Below are positions 35,436-44,790 of a stretch of DNA of 64,000 bases, one piece after another (the stretch's first letter is position 1; every line of letters starts with the position of its first letter). A program made the translations under genes and the position numbers. The notes under the pieces were generated by a model, which saw only the letters and a list, made by a program, of their open reading frames with translations, ran no database searches and was not told the origin of the DNA. The DNA comes from Epichloe hybrida (Eukaryota > Ascomycota > Sordariomycetes > Hypocreales > Clavicipitaceae): positions 5,766,001 to 5,830,000 of the forward strand of contig JAFEKR010000002.1 in the NCBI GenBank assembly GCA_019022495.1, given 5' to 3'.

Positions 35436-36807
35436 GGTTTGGTTGGTTGGTCTCAGATCTTGTTGATGGTGAGTCTTGGTTGAGTCTTGGTGAGTCTTGG
35501 TTGAGTCTTGGTGAGTCTTGGGTTGTTGATGGTGAGTCTTTATTTTTTCTCCCCTCTTCTTCTTCAACCGCTTTAGTCGCGGAAATTCATTAGCTTGAAC
35601 ATGGCAGCTTTGCTTTTCTGTTATTGAAAAAAAAAAAAAAATTTAAAATTTTGCTGGCTTCTGTCAAGGTAGGTAGGTGGGTGTTAAGTTTTCCCAACCG
35701 GACAAGGGCCGAACTTTATGGGATTACTATGTGAGATGGATGGCACGGGGTAGAGGGTTCCATTCTTCTCTGGGCGCGCAAATTTCGCCATTTGTGCGTG
35801 CCGCTCACTTTGGATCAAACCACAAGGGGGTCTGGTACGTACATGACCCGAGCCGCACCTGATACATGCAACGAGGCCATTGTTGGAAACGAACCAGACT
35901 GGCATCGCCGTCTAGTCCTGTCTGTTTGTGAGCAGACTAGAAGATGGAGGGAGGGAGGGGTCGGGAGGGGTGAGGTGAGGTGAGGTGGGGTTGTTCCGTA
36001 CGGTACGTTGCTACGGTCCGTAATCCGTACTGCCAATCACTCCGTACAGGCTGGACTAACCACTGCCCATGACCTGCATTATGTAGATGACGTGTGACTC
36101 AGCTTCAGGCAACGGCGGCATCGGCGGCATCGGCAGGTGTTTTCCACACTAGCTAGTGTTTTGTCGTGGTTGAACTGAGCACGAATTGCACTGTTGCAGC
36201 ATGTAAAGGTCCACATTATCATCATTCCGGGATCGTATAATGATACACAATGCAATTCCATCCCTATTTTGCCTTGCATTTTGCCTTGCCCAACAACGTT
36301 GCTTTCAAATGCATACAATATATGTGGCAGCCCCTTTGCTCCTTGTGGCCTTCTAACGATGGCATGAAATCCTTTTCCATCTCATGGTGCTCAAATGAAA
36401 TAAAGAATTAGAAAAAGGAAAGAAACAACATGTCCACTTGGAACGCCATCAATGCCTTTGCCCTCGAACCCCGAAGTCTCGTCCCCGCCCGAGGACACGA
36501 GGGAGACATGATCAAAACGATAGAAAAAGAGACAAACCCACAAATCCCATAGTGCTTTGATTGCGTCGCCACAGTTCGTGTGATCATCGAGATCAGAATC
36601 TTTAGTCATTGTTTCCCCATAACGCCGGGCTATGCGAAAAAGAAGAACACATAAAAAGAGAAAAGAGAGACACGAAGGATGATTTGAAGCCATCATCGCG
36701 GAGAGGGGAAAATTTGCCTCCGTGCGTATAGAAATCCCGGCCGGGCTGAATTGTTGTGCAATGAGAAATCTTGCTTTCTCTATACAAAGCAAGGTCTGCT
36801 GGGCTTG
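35436..36807. other. Intergenic, BLOC1S1-like promoter and SOG2 3' flank
   Basis: This holds a repeated leader of the BLOC1S1-like gene (about 35466-35538), an A run at about 35627-35641, and a palindromic cluster of CCGTAC/GTACGG sequences at 35996-36047. An open frame on the minus strand at 36391-36792 starts right after the SOG2 stop and is most likely 3' untranslated region. Confidence 0.6.
35466..35538. repeat. Direct repeats (GAGTCTTGGT/GAGTCTTGGTT) in the leader of the BLOC1S1-like gene
   Basis: Alternating 10- and 11-base units repeat about six times, starting some 30 bases upstream of the start codon at 35435 (minus strand). The array lies in the probable 5' untranslated region. Confidence 0.85.
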
Positions 36808-39800
36808 TTAAAGCGCAACTCGACTGCCATTCGGTCGTGCCAGGGCAGGGCCTCCGTTAGGACTGAAAGATGTCGACGTGGTCGAGTTGCCATCCGACGA
36901 CATCGACGAGATGGATGATAATGAGTTGAACCCGGAATGGCCCCTGGTTAGTGTTCCGTTTCGAGACATGGAGATACCCGGATTGGCCATGAGGGCATCC
37001 GCGCGATCGAAGACGTTGCCGTGGAAGGCCGCTGCAAAGGAAGCGCTGTGAGGGGTTGTGGAAACAGTAGCTTGCAGGGCTGGGCCTAGGGCAGCGCTCT
37101 GAGGTGTGATGGGCACCTGCGTGGGCGATGCGCTCTGAAGGGAGTAATGGCTGCTCAAACTGCCGTTGGGGCCAGGCGATGGTAGAAAGTGACGCCAGGG
37201 TGATTGTACCATGGCGATGCTTGTCTCCTTCATGCTTTGTTGCACCGGCCTGAGGCGCATTTTGGTGTCATATGGAAGGTGTGTACTGTTGACGGAACTT
37301 TGGATGCACCTAACAAATGAGTACCAAGACAGGACGAAGTTGTTGCACAGGTTCCAAAAAGCCGGCTGCGACCGCACAGTAGGGTCTTTGAGTTTGACCA
37401 TCGATAACCTGCCTCTCATGAATTCGGTTTGTTGGATCGCGTGCCCACACACAGCAATCAAGTTCTTCCAGTCCTGGGTGTGGGCAAGAGATGCGCGCTG
37501 CTGCATGGCCGATCTCAAACAACCCTGGAGCAGAACGTGAAAATTGGGCAGAGTACGAAGAACGCTATCCGTGGACTTCTGTAGAGACAGGAAAATCCTG
37601 TCAAACTGTGCGTCCTCTCCAGTGTATTCCATTGCAATATCCCGACTGCCAGAGGAGGAAAACGATTCGCCGGATCGAGAGGTTGCCGACGCGAGTTTGG
37701 CCGTACGAATCTGACCATTGGTGTGGTGCATCGGTATATCGGTGGCCACGCGAAGGTTAGCAGGGTTGTGTAGGACTGTCCCATTCCGACCCCGCTGTAT
37801 CTCTGTTCTATCCGCCGTCGGGGTGGCGAAAGGTTCTCGTTGGAAGGGCTTGATGGTCTCGCTTGTATCAGGCAGGTCTCGGTTCCTTGATCGGGATTGC
37901 GGTGTGGATGCGGTAACAGATGCTAATGTAACTCGAAGTTCCATGATACTATTGTAAAGCAACATCAGGAGCGTACGAATGTATCGGGCGTCTCCGTTGT
38001 TGACAAAAGTATCAATGTTGTCAGCCAAAAGTGTGCAGACGTGACCGTACGCGCTCACGAGCGTTTGGCACGCGCGGTACACATTTTCATTCTCTCGAGC
38101 AGAATAATCATCACTCTCCAGTAACGTCAAATCATGCCTTTGAATCTCCTGTTCCAACTCTTCGACATGCGAGTTGGTATTATAGAAGACAATTTCCAAG
38201 CTTGACCGTTTAGCGGATCCATCACTCGTCAACGTCATCAACATTTGTATCATTGGATGAATCTGGAAAACCGAGTAGAGGATTCCCTTTGCAGCTTCGA
38301 TAACTGGATCAAATACTTTGGATTCTCGCCGGCGCTCGGGAAGAACTGACAGTCGACGGACATATATCGGACGCTGGAGATGATGCTCGTTTGGCGTAGC
38401 TGGGCTCTTGGCACCAGGAGGGGTGCCCTGCATAGCAGAGCCGTGACTCAACCCGCGGTAATGGCTGAACCGGTTATTCGCCCGAGTTTCATCCAATGTG
38501 CCAAGCTCGGACGCCTTTCTAGACACAATCCCCATGCGTCGACTGCGGCCATCGGGGCCGCGGTCAGGTCGTAATAAAGTCTCAGAGTTGCTGCGAAGTC
38601 TTTCATTAACGTTGCCGATAGTCAATGGCATAACGCCAGGGCGACGAACGGCCGTATTTTGCTGCGACAAGCCACGATAATGTGATCTAGTCGGAATCGG
38701 GGGTGGTCGGGGAATCCCATTGGGAGACCGCAAGTCAGGTACGTCGGCTCCATTGACCTTGATGGGAAATCTTCCGCTAGCCACTCGTTTGGGAGGAAAC
38801 CGGGGTGGCTCAACACCACCTTCACTTGACTCATCACCTGTAACATCGCCTTCCATTCGTCCTGTGATGGCATAATGGCGCAAAAATTTCTTAATCATTG
38901 ACGTGACAGCAACCTCTGTGACTTCCGTCTCTCTTGTGATTCCGTCATTTGGCGGGCTTCCAGATTGGGGCTGGATGGCGTCTTTTGGTGGGAAGCTGAT
39001 GGGGTTGCCTTCAAACTTGAGTACTTGAAGAGAGCCCATGTCGGCGAGGCACAAGGGTAGTTCGCGAATCTGGTTCTTAGGCACGGACAGAACCTTGAGG
39101 GATGCCAACTTGGAAATGTTTAGCGGTAATATCCTGAGCTGATTTCGACCGAGGTCGAGGATCTCAAGAGATATCAATTCGCAGAGCTACGTCGGGTTAG
39201 AGACGGGGTCGAGACGAGACATATTATAAACGTGGCTGAAAGGGCCAGGGATTTGACATTACCGCCGCGGGAAACTCCTTGATCTGATTGCCTCTAATAT
39301 TGAGATATCGCAATGATGTGCATTCGGAAAAACGTGCGGGTAAAGTTGATAGTAAATTGTGTGACAGTGCAAGCCTGCATGCGCGTGCCGATGCCGGAGC
39401 TTGTTAGCCGCAAACGTCGTGAGAACCGCTCGTATGGCTAACAGGCAGGATTTACCTTTCGAGTTGGTCTTTGACAATATCCACCACTTCCTCTGGTAGT
39501 TTTTGGATGCCCTTGCGGCTCAGGTCGACTGTGACGCCAGACCTCAGTCCTGTACCAACTGCGCCAGCATCAGCAGCCTGACCCTCGCTTTCGAGCGCTG
39601 TCTGCATAGCTTCTCGAGCTAGACCAATGACCTGTGCCGGACTTGTAAGAGAGCTAGATGCCGACAGGGTCGCATTCGAGGAAGCATTTCGAAGGTTGGG
39701 GATCGGCGGCGGCGGCGGCGGCGGCGGTCCGTTGGACGTGGCGGCGGAATTGGGGACTGGACGGCGGCCTTGGGCAGGATTGTCTGGTAGACCACGAGCA

Positions 39801-39859
39801 GACGAGGCCGAGACCGAGGCTGCCGTGGTGCCTGCGGACGTCCTATCGGGCCACTCCAT
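36808..39859 (-). CDS. SOG2: Leucine-rich repeat protein SOG2 (RAM/MOR pathway)
   Basis: Sog2 works with the NDR kinase Cbk1 (COT1), Mob2 and the scaffold Tao3 in the RAM network that controls polarised growth and cell separation. Exons 39859-39456, 39374-39263 and 39186-36808 give 964 aa; the first join is phase 2 and restores an Arg codon, the second is phase 0. Residues 45-55 are a Pro run (GGC repeat on the + strand), then leucine-rich repeats from about 120 to 220: VTVDLSRKGIQKLPEEV, ALSHNLLSTLP, SLRYLNIRGNQIKEFP, SLEILDLGRNQLRILP, SLKVLSVPKNQIRELP. Both introns fall within the repeats. The rest is the long Sog2-type helical domain with Ser/Pro-rich linkers. The first ATG after upstream stops was chosen as start. 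Confidence 0.9.
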
Positions 39860-40341
39860 GATGGAGGATGGCAGCAACAACGAGAGGGGTTGATGAATTG
39901 AATCCAACGGATAGCTCGCACGTTCGCCGTCGCGGCGGATGTTCGGATGTTGGGCGATGTTGTAGGTCGATGCTTTTCAATTGGACTGCCGATTGACTGA
40001 CTGGTCGTTCGATGTTCGGGGGCTTCCACCACAAATGTTTCAGAGGCCCCTCGCTCACCCCTATGTCAGGGCCCTGAAGGTCTCAACCCAAATAGAGATG
40101 GGGTTCGGGCTTACTGCTTCAAGCCGATCGAGGCTGGGACAGGACGCTGGCTGGCAGGCTGAGTGAGGTATATAGTCTCATGATGCTGAAGATGGCCGGC
40201 AAGGGCAGGAAAGGTGTCGATGCATCAGGGTTGGAGTCGATAGGTCTTGGATCAATTCGGGCGCAGGGGGATTTTGATTTCTGGGGGAGGCTGGCATGGC
40301 AGGCTCTACGGATTGCTCCGGTCCGTGAATGCGGCGCGGAG

Positions 40342-40491
40342 TACACCCCACTGTACGTACAGGTACCTAGGTAACTACTGTAGGCACTTGTACACCCCAC
40401 TGTAGCATCATTCGCATTCGCCGCTTGTTGTTGGTGGCACCTGCCAACCTGACGGAAGGGGGTGGCGCGCAGACGACTTACACCCACTGTA
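40342..40491. repeat. Three spaced copies of TACACC(C)CACTGTA
   Basis: Copies at 40342-40355 and 40391-40404 are identical over 14 bases; a third at 40479-40491 lacks one C. Spacing is 49 and 88 bases. They lie between SOG2 and the RecQ gene and may be a regulatory site. Confidence 0.7.
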
Positions 40492-40861
40492 ACTGATGGG
40501 GCTTGCCGCGTATGTACTGCAGACACCGAGACACCAGACACTGACTACTCAACAAGTTGGCATCGGGCATCGGGCAACGGTCATTGCATGTTGGGCATTC
40601 ATTCGCCTGACCAAATCCCTGGGGAGGCCGAAATGTCAGGTTAGATATTTTTCACTTTGTATTGGTGATCGTCGCCCTTGAATTCTCACAGCCCAAGCCA
40701 AGGATCACCCATGAAAATAGAGCACGGGAACCAGAGATGGCCTGCACTCGAAACAGCCGTGGCTCTGGGGGCTTTAACGCTAGCTGCAGGCGGGCAGGTG
40801 CAGTGGAGTGGGGCAAGACAGCTGGGGGGAAAGGTTGTTGCCCGGATTAGTTAGCTTAGGT

Positions 40862-40903
40862 CACGTGGAGGCTTACATATAAATAGGGCTCATCTACGGA
40901 GTA
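40862..40903 (+). promoter_or_regulatory. E-box, TATA box and TACGGAGTA cluster
   Basis: CACGTG (40862), TATAAATA (40878) and TACGGAGTA (40895) follow one another within 42 bases. The layout looks like a core promoter for a transcript reading right, either a long RecQ leader (start codon at 41495) or an unannotated RNA. Confidence 0.45.
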
Positions 40904-41494
40904 CTAGCTCCCCCTACACAAAACGGAAGTACACAACCTTTGTATTCGCTACTCCGTGGTTGGGGGGCCTTTTCCCCCACTACATCACGTGTAAGGAAAG
41001 AGGCTGGGCGCTGGCATGTATTAGGGCACACTCCAGGCCACCCTGCTCAGGTCCATCTGCTTACTGTTGGTTGGATGGTCATCGTTCTACCATTTCCTGT
41101 TTGTTTCCGCGTTTCAAAGGTGTTAGAACACATGTCTTTTGGCAGTCAACCATCATCTGGTCCGTTGGCTGCGAAGGTTGTTTCCAAACAGTGAGCTGGT
41201 CTCATACCTCACTGTTGCCTGCTTAGTACGGCTAGGTAGGTATCAAGGTACCGACGGTACCAGCCTCCACTCGTTCGCAGGCTCCTCCAAGTTGATGCCA
41301 AGGCTTGTTCGTTGGCCATCTGGAATTGTTTTGGTCAACCCTCGACATCCTCGGCCTAATTTCACATGTAGGTACTTGATCTGATCCATGCTTCAGTTCA
41401 TTTTCAACAGACTGTCCTCGCCCACGCTCGAATCAGAAATCATTAGCTGGTAAACGTCGCGTGCGAGCACCTTGGTTGGGTTCGCCCTTGCGTC

Positions 41495-43180
41495 ATGCCT
41501 ACCCTTCAGCGCACCGGGTCATTTACAGATATTGGTTTCACCCTTCGACGACGATTCCATAAAGATGAATTCAGGTACGCCGAATCAAAAATTGCTCCGG
41601 GCGTCAGAGCTGTCATTCGAGTGGCATATTATTCACCCCAATTGTTCTTGGTATTCTGGCGCTTCTACTAACATAGCTGCCACCAAAGACCATACCAACG
41701 AGAAATCATCGAAGCCGCCCTAGATGGATTCGATGTTTACGTTCAGGCTGCTACGTCTTTCGGTAAGAGCCTGTGTTTTCAGCTTCCTGCGGTCATCAAT
41801 CCAGGCAGTGAGTGATGACTATTCCGACCATGGGCAAGAAAACTGCCATCGCTCATCATGATTTATCAAGTAACTCTTGTCGTTTCCCCGCTTCTCAGCC
41901 TAATGGTCAGTCCATACAAATCTCTATAGACGACTATACTTTAATTTTTTGCTCAACAACATGGCGCATAGTTAAACCAGGTAGAAGCTCTACGGTCTGC
42001 CGGTATCGACGCTAGCTCACTCAACAGCGACACCCCATTTCCGGAAAAGAATCGGATTCAACGAGACCTGGAAACTGGCCATCCCAAGACCAAGCTTTTG
42101 TACGTAACGCCAGAGTTGTGTTCTGGGACGAAATTTCGGGAACGACTCCAGTTGGTCCATAAGCAGAAGGAACTTGCCAGAGTTGCAATTGATGAAGCAC
42201 ATTGCATCTCAGAATGGGGCCATGATTTTCGAAAAGATTTCAAAAGACTCTCGTGGTTTCGTGAGACATTTCCCGATGTGCCCATAACGTGTCTTACGGC
42301 TACGGCAAATCCACAGGTCAGGCAGGATGTGCTTCATACTTTGAAGCTGGACGAGAGGCCTGACAAAGTCAAAACATTTCTGATGAGTCCTCAACGCCAC
42401 AATCTCCATATAGAGATCCGCTATACCAAGGACGAAGACGATAATCGGCTTGCAGACTTTCTGAAATGGATACGGGCAGTCTATGATAGGCGACGAGCAG
42501 CGATCCGGAATGAAGAGTTGCGAGCAGAAGGTGAAAGAGTAGAGAACGTACCGGGCATCATATACACCATTTCACGAGACGAGTGTGAGTCCCTGTCGGC
42601 AGCGCTGCGGGATGAAGGTGTAGGCGCTCGGCCGTTCCACGCAAAACTATCCAAAGAGGTGAAGGAAGACACACTAACTCGATGGATCAACAACGAACCG
42701 GGCTACGATATCATCGTGGCCACAACAGCGTTCGGGATGGGCATCGACAAGGAGAATGTGCGATTTGTTGTTCACTGGCGCATCCCCAAGTCTTTTGAGG
42801 GATATTACCAAGAAGCAGGTCGCGCGGGTCGCGATGGTAATGCAAGCTATTGCTTCCTATACTACAGCCGGGAGGACTTGGAGAGGGTAATGCGAATGGT
42901 ACGGAGTGATGGCAAGAACAATGTCGATTCAATGGCAAGGTTACGCAGCCTGGAGGCCTTGGCGGTGTACTGCGAGAACACCAGTTCGTGCCGACATGCC
43001 CAAATCTGTACATATTTTGGCGCAACGTCCGAAACGAAATGCGACTTCGCATGCGACTGGCACAAGGACGCGCATGACTTGGAAACTCGATTTCTAACAG
43101 GACTTGCGAGTTCGGACTGGGTCAGTACCCAAGCCATGCAAGGTACTTATGACGGCCATGACGGCGACCAAGACGTGTAA
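41495..43180 (+). CDS. Small RecQ-family DNA helicase (RecQ2-like)
   Basis: An ATP-dependent 3'-5' DNA helicase for repair and recombination. Exons 41495-41574, 41689-41807, 41871-41905 and 41972-43180 give 480 aa; phases 2, 1 and 0 all agree. Exon 1 ends HKDEFR and exon 2 continues PYQREIIEAALDG; the intron between them has a CTAAC branch site. Motif I is VQAATSFGKSLCFQ (Lys53), motif Ia VVSPLLSLM, motif II IDEAHCISEWGHDF, motif III TATA, motif V ATTAFGMGIDKENVRFVVHW, motif VI QEAGRAGRDG. A zinc subdomain (CRHAQICTYFGA then KCDFACD) ends the protein; there is no HRDC domain or long N-terminus, so it is not the BLM/Sgs1 homolog. Neurospora has such a short second RecQ (RecQ2), and this is probably its counterpart. 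Very short exon 3 (35 nt) is coding for motif Ia. Confidence 0.9.
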
Positions 43181-43630
43181 TGATCTGATAGAGTAGGCAT
43201 AATCATAGACTGCGTTTGCGAAAGTAATGATGACTTCAAAAGGAAAGATCCATGCCGATCGCAACCGAGAGCTTACGTGGCGACCTGGTAGCCGTATCGT
43301 AGGTACATGATGGTGACTCACCAAGCGGTTTGTCAAAAAGTCGCGATGAACTTGGTCTTGCTTGTATTATCGTTGCAAGTGTTCACTCGGACAGGATCGG
43401 ATTTCACTCGAGCGAACCCATGATGGGACGAGCCAGAACCCGGTCTGCTCACGACCCGTCTGGGCAAACAACTCGAGCATAATCACATGACAACTGTGCG
43501 TGCCGGTTGGGCAAGCGGCAAGCTTCCAGAATGACTAATCCGTGTTACGATGGCCGCACATTATTATCAGGGATTTTCCGAGTTCGGCGGGCACACAAAA
43601 AACTGACGAGTCGTCAAGTTTTTCCAATTC
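43181..43630. other. Convergent intergenic region, RecQ / DUF2470 gene
   Basis: 450 bp between two 3' ends. Nothing supported. Confidence 0.65.
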
Positions 43631-44282
43631 TCAGTGCTTCTTGGCATCCTTGTCCGCCTTCTTCTTGGCAATGACGCTGTCGAACCTCTTGAAAGCCATG
43701 AATCCTTCAAAGAAACAACTGACGATCCACATCCACCACTGGCCCGACCACCTGTCGACGCCATGCTTCTGCAACCTCGACAGGTCCAGATACAGGGGCT
43801 CAAGAGTATGAATGCCAAGCACGGGGAGGATGAGCGCCTTGACCAGCCAGCGGAAACTCTCGGGCCCGCCGGGGAAGTACGCGGCCAGGAGAGCCCACGG
43901 CGGCGAGCCGGGCACAATCCACGGCAGGCTGGCGACGCAGAGGAAGTAGAAGCCGACGCCGAGCATGACGGCGACATCGGCGAGCCCGGGAGCCTGGTAC
44001 CTGGCCATGCAGATGTCGCTTATGCCGAGGCTCTCGCGGGCAGCTGCGTCCATCTCGACGACGCGCGGGCGGACGTCGTCCCAGGACGACGTAGTCGGCG
44101 CCTCCTGCGCGGATCCGCATCCCCTGGAGGGTGATGTCGCGGAGAGAGGCACCGGCGGCTTGTCGTCTCGTGAGGCCGCAGTAGTGACGGAGGTAGTGGG
44201 TGAGTTCGCGTGAGTGCAGCTGGTTCATGTGTGACATGATGCGGTCCCGGAGGACTTGGTCGCCTCCAGCTTTGGCGGCCAT
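43631..44282 (-). CDS. DUF2470-domain membrane protein, with a one-base frame break
   Basis: Function is unknown; DUF2470 also occurs at the end of haem-binding/pyridoxamine oxidase-like proteins, and in fungi it is joined to a small membrane region. Residues 1-90 read MAAKAGGDQVLRDRIMSHMN then HYLRHYCGLTRRQAAGASLRDITLQGM, the DUF2470 core. The frame then shifts by one at about 44078-44086: the part WDDVRPRVVEMDAAARESLG is needed next but lies in the neighbouring frame. One extra base in GTCGTCCTGG explains it; removing it gives 216 aa. Then come hydrophobic segments (VAVMLGVGFYFLCVASLPWI; LLAAYFP; the WWMWIVSCFFEGFMAF stretch) and a Lys-rich C-terminus. An in-frame ATG at 44474 could extend the N-terminus. 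It is divergent from the Zn2Cys6 gene. Confidence 0.75.
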
Positions 44283-44786
44283 TGTGCAAGCGACGAGGGG
44301 TTTTGGTTGTGGCGTTTTCCCCTTGCTCTTCTCAGTGCTGTTGTGTGCATGTAGCTTGTTGGGAGGGGGGGAAATGGTTGGGATCGAGGTTTTTTGAATT
44401 GGAAAAGTTGTTGATGTGATGCGTGACCCGACGGGGCGACTGGGTGGCGCCGATGCCGCCTGCCGGGCTGCCATATACGTGCATGCGGTTGCTGTTGACT
44501 ATTGGTCTGTGCTTGCTTACTTTTCGTACCTCGGACGTCCGAGTCCAACGCGCTGAGTCAGCGCACAGCCGACTCTTACATACACATAACGTCTCTGTCT
44601 TTTGCTCCACTTCTCTCGGACTTCCGCTCGGTTTTTATCCCGACTGAGAGGCGAATTTGCTCGTCCATTCTCAGATCAGATTGATAAGAATTCCCTTATT
44701 TTTGGCGGAGGAAATACAAGCGCACAACACCCACCCCTTCCCTCGATGAGCAATCAGCCCTTCCTCGATGAACTTGATGAACTGCC
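44283..44786. other. Divergent promoter, DUF2470 gene / Zn2Cys6 factor
   Basis: This 504-bp region is shared by two divergent genes and contains the short uORF at 44746-44790. No other feature seen. Confidence 0.65.
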
Positions 44787-44790
44787 ATGA
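44746..44790 (+). other. Upstream ORF (14 codons) overlapping the start of the Zn2Cys6 factor
   Basis: The uORF codes MSNQPFLDELDELP and its TGA stop overlaps the next start codon as ATGA. A ribosome ending the uORF would be on top of the main start, a layout seen where translation is coupled or damped. A strong leader start upstream of 44746 was not found. Confidence 0.6.

Larger units (their letters stand above)
39860..41494. other. Divergent intergenic region, SOG2 / RecQ helicase (1.6 kb)
   Basis: No supported coding region. It holds three copies of a TACACCCCACTGTA element (40342, 40391, 40479), a CACGTG E-box (40862-40867), a TATAAATA box (40878-40885) and a TACGGAGTA motif (40895-40903), followed by a second ACGGAGTA in reverse at 40950. 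Confidence 0.6.

Noticed and set aside
36391..36792. 133-codon minus-strand frame
   Set aside because: It follows the SOG2 stop on the same strand, is rich in Phe/Leu from T-rich DNA, and fits a 3' untranslated region.
40940..41194. 84-codon frame below a TATA box
   Set aside because: The frame lacks family features and the TATA box may belong to the RecQ leader; not supported as a gene.
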